DNA of 64,000 nucleotides, from contig NC_133927.1 in the NCBI RefSeq assembly GCF_964199755.1, positions 248,001-312,000 of the forward strand, written 5' to 3'. The notes beneath the pieces are model-generated. The model saw nothing but the letters and a program-made list of their open reading frames with translations. It did not search any database and was not told the DNA's origin. Positions 56,617 to 64,000 of the stretch are shown one piece after another. The stretch's first letter is position 1. The number at the start of each line of letters is the position of its first letter. The translations under genes and the position numbers were made by a program. The stretch is from Larus michahellis. Its lineage: Eukaryota; Chordata; Aves; Charadriiformes; Laridae.

Positions 56617-56622
56617 TTTATT
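56617..56622 (-). terminator. Candidate PCK2 poly(A) signal
   Basis: AATAAA on the minus strand (plus strand CTTTATTGG). It is the only such hexamer I see between the PCK2 stop (58340) and the DCAF11 promoter. Its use would give a 3' UTR of about 1.7 kb containing the 34-bp minisatellite. Confidence 0.45.
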
Positions 56623-57089
56623 GGTCCCTGCAGGCCCCGCCCACCCCCCCAGCAGCCAATGGGAGGCCACGGCGACAAAGGGGGGGCGGGGCCACCGCTG
56701 ATTGGTCCGTGAGAGGGGCGGGGCCGCGGGGTGGTGGCCGTCGGCCAGCGGGAGGAGGGGCCGGTGGCCACCACCAGGGGACGCTGGTGGCCACCGCCCT
56801 GGGACAGGAGCCACCGGGGGGGGGGGGTGGCCACCGCGTGAGGAGGGTGGCTACCGTGTCAGGAGGGAGGGCCAGCAGGTGGTGGTGGAGATGGCGGCCA
56901 CCCAGCTGGGCCGGTGGCCACCAGATGGTGACGGAGGCTGGTGGCCACACCAGGTTCAGCTGGAAGCCAGGCAGGTGGGCACGGTGGCCACCGGCTCGCG
57001 GGGGCGACGGCGGCCACGGGGCTGGCACCACCGACCACCGACCGACCGACCGACGCTGGCGGCCACCAAGCGGCCGCGCTGGTCAACCA

Positions 57090-58275
57090 GAGCTGGTGGC
57101 CACCAGCCCAGGATGGGTCAACCCAAGGTGATGATTGGTCAAGCAAGGCTGAGGGCTACCAACCCCTGGTGCTCAACCAACGCTGGTGGCCACCAGCCCG
57201 TGATGGTCAACCGAAGCTGGTGGCCACCACCCCGTGGTCAACTAACGCTGGTAGCCACAAGCCCATGATGGTCAACTGACGCTGGTGGCCACCACTGTGT
57301 GACGGTCAACTGACGTTGGTGGCCACCACTGCGTGACGGTCAACTGAAGCTGGTGGCCACCACTGTGTGACGGTCAACCAACGCTGGTGGCCACCACCCC
57401 ATGATCAACCAACGCCGGTGGCCACCACCCCATGGTCAACCAGTGCCGGTGGCCACCAGCCTGTGACGGTCAACCAGTGCCGGTGGCCACCACCCCATGA
57501 TGATCACCTGAAGCTGGTGGCCACCACCCCATGGTCAACCAACGCTGGTGGCCACGAGCCCGTGACGGTCAACCAACACTGGTGGCCACCACCCCATGAT
57601 CACCAACGCTGGTGGCCACGAACCCATGATGATCACCTGAAGCTGGTGGCCACCACCCCATGATGATCACCTGAAGCTGGTGGCCATGAGCCCATGATGG
57701 TCAACCAGCGCTGGTGGCCACCACCCCATGGTCAGCCAACGCTGGTGGCCACGAACCCATGATGGTCAACCAGCGCTGGTGGCCACCACCCCATGATGAT
57801 CACCTGAAGCCGGTGGCCACCACCCCATGATGATCACCTGAAGCCGGTGGCCACCACCCCATGATCAACCAGCGCTGGTGGCCATGAACCCATGAGGGTC
57901 AACCAGCACTGGTGGCCACGAACCCATGATGATCACCTGAAGCTGGTGGCCACCACCCCATGGTCAACCAACGCTGGTGGCCACGAACCCATGAGGGTCG
58001 GCCAACGCTGGTGGCCACCACCCCATGATGATCACCTGAAGCTGGTGGCCACCACCCCATGATCAACCAACGCTGGTGGCCACGAACCCATGATGGTCAA
58101 CCAGCACTGGTGGCCACGAACCCATGATGGTCAACCAGCGCTGGTGGCCACCACCCCATGGTCAGCCAATGCTGGTGGCCACCACCCCATGATGATCACC
58201 TGAAGCCGGTGGCCACCACCCCATGATCAACCAATGCCGGTGGCCACGAGCCCGTGATGGTCAACCGATGCCGGT
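57090..58275. repeat. 34-bp minisatellite, about 34 copies
   Basis: Units begin GGTGGCCACCACCCCATGAT or GGTGGCCACGAACCCATGAT and continue GATCACCTGAAGCT or GGTCAACCAGCGCT. Shorter 30-32-bp variants occur. It lies immediately downstream of the PCK2 stop codon. The region 56640-57090 is a degenerate form of the same GGTGGCCACC theme. Confidence 0.92.
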
Positions 58276-58339
58276 GGCCGCCAGCCCGCGCCGGTCGACC
58301 GAAGACGGCGGCCGCCAGCCCGCGGTGGCCGGCGGCCGC

Positions 58340-61300
58340 TCACATCTTGCGGAGCCGCTGCTCCAGGGCCTCCAGCTCGCCCATGACCTCCCGGGGCAAG
58401 TCCTCGCCGAAGTGCTCCTGGAAGTAGCCCCTCAGCTCCCGCGCCTCCCGCTCCCAGAAGGGCCGGCTGACGGCGAAGAGGTTGCCGTAGGAGACCCCCG
58501 GGAGCCCCCCCAGGTCCAGGGCCCCCTCCTTGGGCACTAGCCCCACGGGGGTCTCCCGGGCGCTCTCCTCCCCGGCCACCCGGCGGCAGATCCAGGCCAG
58601 CACGCGGGCGTTGTGGCCGAAGCCCGGCCAGAGGAAGGCGCCGGCGGCGTCGCGCAGGAACCAGTTGACGTGGAAGATGGGGGGCAGGCGCGCCCCCCCC
58701 CGCTCCCCCATGGCCAGCCAGTGGGCCAGGTACCGGCCCGCGTTGTAGCCGAAGAAGGGACGCATGGCGAAGGGGTCGTGCAGCAGGCGGCGGCCTGGGG
58801 GGGGGGGGGGGAGAGGGGGCTGTGGGGCGGCGCCGGGGGGCGGGCGGGGAGAGCGGGGGACGTGGTTATGGGGTGGGGGGGGGATGTAGTTATGGGGCTG
58901 GGGGGGTGGGGGGACGGGGTTATGGGATTGGTGGGGTGGTGGGACGTGGTTATGGGGCTGGGGGGACGGGGGGACGTGGTTATGGGGCTGTGGGGACGTG
59001 GTTATGGGGCTGGTGCAGTTGGGGGGGACATGGTTATGGGGTGGTGGGACGTGGTTATGGGGTGGTGGGGTGGGGGGACGTGGTTATGGGGCTGGGGGGA
59101 CGGTGGGACGTGGTTAGGGGGCTTGGGGGGACGTAGTTATGGGGCTGGCGGGGCGGGGGGACGTGGTTATGGGGCTGGGGGGGTGGAGGGACGTGGTTAT
59201 GGGGCTGGTGGGACGTGGTTATGGGGCTGGTGGGGTGGGGGGACGTGGTTATGGGGCTGGGGGGACGTGGTTATGGGGCCGGCGGGGTGGTGGGACGTGG
59301 TTATGGGGCTGGGGGGACGTGGTTATGGGGATGGGGGGACGTGGGGACGTGGTTATGGGGATGGTGAGACGTGGTTATGGGGCCGGCGGGGTGGTGGGAC
59401 GTGGTTATGGGGCTGGGGGGACGGTGGGACGTGGTTAGGGGGCTCAGGGGGACGTGGTTAGGGGGCTGGTGGGGTGGGGGGACGTAGTTACGGGGTGGGG
59501 GGACATAGTTATGGGGCTGGGGGGACGTGGGGACGTGGTTATGGGGCTGGGGGGACGTGGTTATGGGGCTGGCAGGGCAGGGGGACGTGGTTATGGGGCT
59601 GGGGGGGTGGAGGGATGTGGTTATGGGGTGGTGGGAGGTAGTTATGGGGTTGGTGGGGTGGGGAGAGGTGGTTATGGGGCTGGCGGGTGGGAGGACATGG
59701 TTATGGGGCTTGGGGGGACATGGTTATGGGGTGGTGGGAAGTAGTTATGGGGTTGGTGGGGTGGGGAGAGGTGGTTATGGGGTGGGGGGGACGTGGTTAT
59801 GGGGATGGTGAGACATACTTATGGGGCCGGCAGGGTGGTGGGACGTGGTTATGGGGGCAGCGGGGTGGTGGGACGTGGTTATGGGGCTGGGGGGACGGTG
59901 GGACGTGGTTAGGGGGCTTGGGGGGACGTGGTTAGGGGGCTGGTGGGGTGGGGGGACGTGGTTAGGGGGCTGGGGGGACGTAGTTATGGGGCTGGGGGGA
60001 CGTAGTTATGGGGCTGGGGGGACGTAGTTATGGGGCTGGCAGGGCAGGGGGACGTGGTTATGGGGCTGGGGGGGTGGAGGGATGTGGTTATGGGGTGGTG
60101 GGAGGTAGTTATGGGGTTGGTGGGACGTGGTTAGGGGGCCGGGGTTATGGGGCTGGGGGGACGTGGTTAGGGGGCTCGGGGGGATGGTGGGACGTGGTTA
60201 TGGGCTGGGGGGACGTGGTTATGGGGCTGGTGGGACGTGGTTGGACGTGGTTATGGGCTGGCGGGACGTGGTTATGGGGTGGTGGGACTTAGTTATGGGG
60301 CTGGTGGGGTGGGGGGACGTAGTTACGGGGCTGGGGGGGTGGTGGGACATGGTTATGGGGCTGGGGGGACGTGGTTATGGGGCTGGCGGGACGTGGTTGG
60401 ACGTGGTTACGGGCTGGCGGGACGTGGTTATGGGGCTGGCGGGACGTGGTTATGGGGCTGGGGGTGGCCCCGCGACCCACTCACCCGTGTGCTCGGCGGC
60501 GGCGGTGGCCTCGCTCCTCATGGCGCTGCCCACGAAGACCCCGTGGCGCCAGTTGAAGGCCTCGTAGACCAGGGGGACGCCTGGCCGGCAGGAGAAGACA
60601 ACGACGACGACGTCAACCGCGGGCCACCACCGCGGGAACTTATGGGTCCGGAAATGGAGGGGGCGGGGTCTCACCTTCGGGTCGTCGCCCCCCAAAAATG
60701 ATGGCGTCGATGGGGACCCCCTCGGGGTCCTCCCACTTGGGGTCCATGATGGGACACTGCTTGGCCGGGGCGCAGAAACGGGAGTTGGGATGGGCGCAAG
60801 GTTGGGGGTCACCTGGAAGACGGAGGAGATGAGGAAGGGACAAGCGTGGGGCGGGCTGTGGGGCAGAGAGCGCCGTGGGGCGGGGAGGATCTTCACCGGG
60901 CTTCCAGGGTTGGCCCAACCAGGAGGTGAAGGTGGTGCCGGGGGGCGGGGCTTGGTCGATGCCCTCCCAGTAGACGCCGCCGTCGCTGGTCTGGCCCACG
61001 TTGGTGAAGATGGTGTTGCTGCGGATGGTGGCCATGGCGTTGGGGTTGGTGCGGTGGGACGTCCCCGGGGCCACCCCGAAGAAACCGCTCTCGGGGTTGA
61101 TGGCGCGAAGGCGACCTGCAGGGGGGGGGACACCCCGGCCCAGGGCGGGGGGGTCAAGGGGCTTGGGGACAACAAGGGCTGCAGAAGACAGGGGGCCCCG
61201 GGCCACCAGGGACATGGGACACCGGGGCCACCATGGTCAGGAGAACCCAAGTGTCCTGGGGCCACCATGGCCAGGAGAACCCAAAGGTCTTGGGGCCACC

Positions 61301-64000
61301 ACAGACATGGGCCACCATGGCCAGGAGAACCCAAGCGGCCTGGGGCCACCAAGGGCAGGAGAACCCAAGCGTCCTGCGGCCACCATGATCATGGGACACT
61401 GGGACCACCACGGTCAGGAGAACCCAAGTGTCCTGGGGCCACCATGATCACGGGACACTGGGACCACCACGGTCAGGAGAACCCAAGCATCCTGGGGCCA
61501 TCAAGGCCAGGAGAACCCAAAGGTCTTGGGGCCACCACAGACATGGGCCACCAAGGCCAGAAGAACCCAAGCGTCCTGGGGCCACCATGATCATGGGACA
61601 CTGGGACCACGACAACCAGGAGAACCCAAGCGGCCTGGGGCCACCAAGGGCAGGAGAACCCAAGCGTCCTGCGGCCACCATGATCATGGGACACTGGGAC
61701 CACCACGGCCAGGAGAACCCAAGTGTCCTGGGGCCATCAAGGCCAGGAGAACCCAAAGGTCTTGGGGCCACCACAGACATGGGCCACCAAGAGCAGGAGA
61801 ACCCAAGAGTCCTGGGGCCACCATGACCATGGGATACTGGGACCACCACGGCCAGGAGAACCCAAGCGTCCTGGGGCCACCATGGCCAGAGAACCCAAGC
61901 GTCCTGGGGCCACCATGACCATGGGACACTGGGACCACCATGGCCAGGAGAACCCCAGTGTCCTGGGGCCATCAAGGGAAGGAGAACCCAAGCGTCCTGG
62001 GGCCACCACAGACATGGGCCACCAAGGGCAGGAGAACCCAAGCGTCCTGGGACCACCATGACCATGGGACACTGGGACCACCACGGTCAGGAGAACCCAA
62101 GTGTCCTGGGGCCACCATGATCATGGCACACTGGGACCACCACGGTCAGGAGAACCCAAGTGTCCTGGGGCCATCAAGGCCAGGAGAACCCAAAGGTCTT
62201 GGGGCCACCACAGACATGGGCCACCACGGCCAGGAGAACCCAAGCGTCCTGGGGCCACCATGATCATGGGACACTGGGACCACGACGACCAGGAGAACCC
62301 AAGTGTCCTGGGGCCACCAAGGGCAGGAGAACCCAAGCGTCCTGGGGCCACCATGATCATGGGACACTGGGACCACCACGGTCAGGAGAACCCAAGTGTC
62401 GTGGGGCCACCATGGCCAGGAGAACCCAAGCGGCCTGGGGCCACCACAGACATGGGCCACCAAGGGCAGGAGAACCCAAGCGTCCTGCGGCCACCATGAT
62501 CACGGGACACTGGGACCACCACGGCCAGGAGAACCCAAGTGTCCTGGGGCCATCAAGGCCAGGAGAACCCCCGAAGACCGAAGGCCCCCTGGGGTCTGGG
62601 GCCACCCCACCCCGGGGAGGGGACGCGGGTGTCACCTTCGGCGTCGAACTTCATCCAGGCGATGTCATCGCCCACGCACTCGACGCGCCAGCCGGGCAGG
62701 GCCGGGGTCATCATGGCCAGGTTGGTCTTGCCGCAGGCGCTGGGGAAGGCGGCCGCCACGTAGCGCTTGGTCCCCGCCGGGTCCGTCACCCCCAGGATCT
62801 GTGGGGCAGGGGACAAGGTGGGGGTCGAGGAGCTGGCGGACACCGCGGGGCCGGGGAAGCCAAAGGTCTGGGGGCCACCAGGGACGGGAGCCACTGGGGA
62901 CATTGAGGGCAGGAGAACCCTTCAAGAACCCCCCACGACCCTTCAAGAACCTCTCAAGATGTCCCAAGACCCCCCAAACCCTTCAAGAATCCCCCAAGAT
63001 CCCTCAAACCCTTCGGGAACCCCCCAAGGACCACCAAGACCCTTCGAGAACGCCCCCAAGATCCCTCAAACCCTTCAAGAACCCCCCCCAAGATCCACCA
63101 AGACCCTTCGAGAACGCCCCTAAGATCCCTCAAACCCTTCAAGAACCCCCCCAAGATCCCTCAAACCCTTCGAGAACCCCCCCAAACCCATCAAGAACCC
63201 CTGCAAGAAGCATCAAGACCCTTCGAGAACCCCCCCCAAGATCCCTCAAAAACTTTGAGAACCCCCCCAAGATCCCCCAAACCCTTCGAGAACCCCCCCC
63301 AAGATCCCTCAAAAACTTTGAGAACCCCCCCAAGATCCCCCAAACCCTTCGAGAACCCCCCAAGATCCATCAAGACCCTTCGAGAACCCCCCCAAGATCC
63401 ATCAAGACCCTTCGAGAACCCCCCCAAGATCCCTCAAGACCCTTCGAGAACCCCCCCAAGATCCCTCAAGACCCTTCGAGAACCCCCCCAAGATCCCTCA
63501 AGACCCTTCGAGAACCCCCCAAGATCCCCCCCAAGAAGCATCAAGACCCTTCGGGAACCCCCCCAAGATCCCTCAAACCCTTCGGGAACCCCCCCAAGAT
63601 CCCTCAAACCCTTCGAGAACCCCCCCAAGATCCCTCAAACCCTTCGAGAACCCCCCAAGAACTGTCAAGACCCTTCAAGAACCCCCCAAGATCCACCAAG
63701 ACCCTTCGAGAACCCTCAAGAACCCCCCAAAAAGCCCCGTTTTGACACCCCCCCGTCCCCCCAAAAAAAAGCTGGGTGGCCACCGGGCCCTCCGCCTTGG
63801 TGGCCCACCAGCATGTGCTCGGCCAGCCAGCCCTCGTCGCGGGCCAGGCGGGAGGCGATGCGCAGGGCGAAGCACTTCTTGCCCAGCAGGGAGTTGCCCC
63901 CGTAGCCGCTGCCGAAGGAGATGATGCGGCGCTGGTCGGGGACGTGGGCTATCAACGTGCGGGCCGGGTCGCAGGGCCACTGGCTAACGAGGGGCTCTGG
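58340..64000 (-). CDS. PCK2: Phosphoenolpyruvate carboxykinase (GTP), mitochondrial, C-terminal part
   Basis: Catalyses oxaloacetate + GTP to PEP + GDP + CO2 in the mitochondrial matrix. Six coding exons are in the window, in transcript order: 64000-63809 (continues beyond the edge), 62798-62636, 61115-60897, 60812-60675, 60580-60485, 58794-58340. All phases agree and give 420 residues plus TGA (the full protein is about 640). Landmarks are [20 protein letters not shown] (metal-binding Lys), AEHML (His), [18 protein letters not shown] (P-loop with the hyper-reactive Cys), [11 protein letters not shown] (metal-binding Asp), [47 protein letters not shown], the AAEHTG lid, and [24 protein letters not shown]. 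The assignment to PCK2 rather than cytosolic PCK1 rests on adjacency to DCAF11. The N-terminal targeting peptide is outside the window. Confidence 0.95.
58805..60470 (-). repeat. About 21-33-bp minisatellite, last PCK2 intron
   Basis: Roughly 60-70 copies of GACGTGGTTATGGGGCTGGG with optional GGGGTGGG extensions. It fills the intron between the exons at 60485 and 58794. Confidence 0.92.
61195..62575 (-). repeat. Composite 34/50/59-bp minisatellite, PCK2 intron
   Basis: All units share GGCCAGGAGAACCCAAGCGT then CCTGGGGCCACCA. They differ by the following module, either TGATCATGGGACACTGGGAC or CAGACATGGGCCACCA. Modules alternate in a semi-regular order, giving longer periods of several hundred bases. 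Confidence 0.92.
62930..63735 (-). repeat. About 31-bp minisatellite, PCK2 intron
   Basis: About 25 copies of CAAACCCTTCGAGAACCCCC followed by CCAAGATCCCT, with CATCAAGACC variants, in the intron between 63809 and 62798. Confidence 0.92.

Noticed and set aside
57090-58275. CRISPR-like regular repeats of 34 bp
   Set aside because: The repeats are contiguous without unique spacers and lie in a vertebrate gene flank, so this is a minisatellite.

Overview
This is a bird nuclear genome window. CR1 LINEs ending in the avian ATTCTATGATTCT-type tail are everywhere in the left half, OR14-like olfactory receptor sequences sit among them, and the right half is extremely GC-rich, with short-intron genes in the conserved order FITM1-DCAF11-PCK2. 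In human the same neighbours lie together on 14q11.2. The composition and the density of minisatellites suggest a microchromosome or microchromosome-like segment. A sharp change in base composition near 34.9 kb divides the window.

Left part (1-34.9 kb): repeat-rich olfactory receptor territory. One OR14-like gene looks intact (17491-18501, +). A close relative on the opposite strand (22962-24180) is a pseudogene. Two copies of a second, more decayed receptor pseudogene lie in inverted orientation (440-1140, - and 20010-20985, +), the second interrupted by a CR1 3' end. A nearly full-length CR1 (about 5630-9835) keeps endonuclease and reverse transcriptase reading frames with one in-frame stop between them. 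A segment of about 6.1 kb, beginning inside this CR1 (7987-14116), is repeated in direct orientation at 26686-32810 with high identity. At least ten older CR1 fragments and several smaller inverted or dispersed repeats fill the rest.

Right part (34.9-64 kb): all three recognised genes are read leftward. PCK2 (58340 to the right edge, last six coding exons) encodes the C-terminal 420 residues of mitochondrial PEP carboxykinase. DCAF11 (44245-55695, 13 coding exons, 576 codons) encodes a WD40 substrate receptor for CUL4-DDB1. FITM1 (40960-43910, two exons, 598 codons) encodes an ER lipid-storage membrane protein. All exon phases join correctly for these three. Upstream of FITM1's 3' end a further leftward CpG-island first exon (37758-37874) belongs to a gene I could not identify.

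Almost every intron and intergenic gap on the right is filled by its own minisatellite family (units from 19 to about 155 bp). FITM1 is the striking case: repeats with 30-bp and 18-bp units, all multiples of three, lie inside its second exon and add roughly 345 residues in frame between two membrane segments. The genes do not form one pathway: PCK2 makes PEP in mitochondria, FITM1 acts in ER/lipid-droplet biology, and DCAF11 acts in ubiquitin ligation. Their adjacency is a conserved vertebrate neighbourhood, not an operon.
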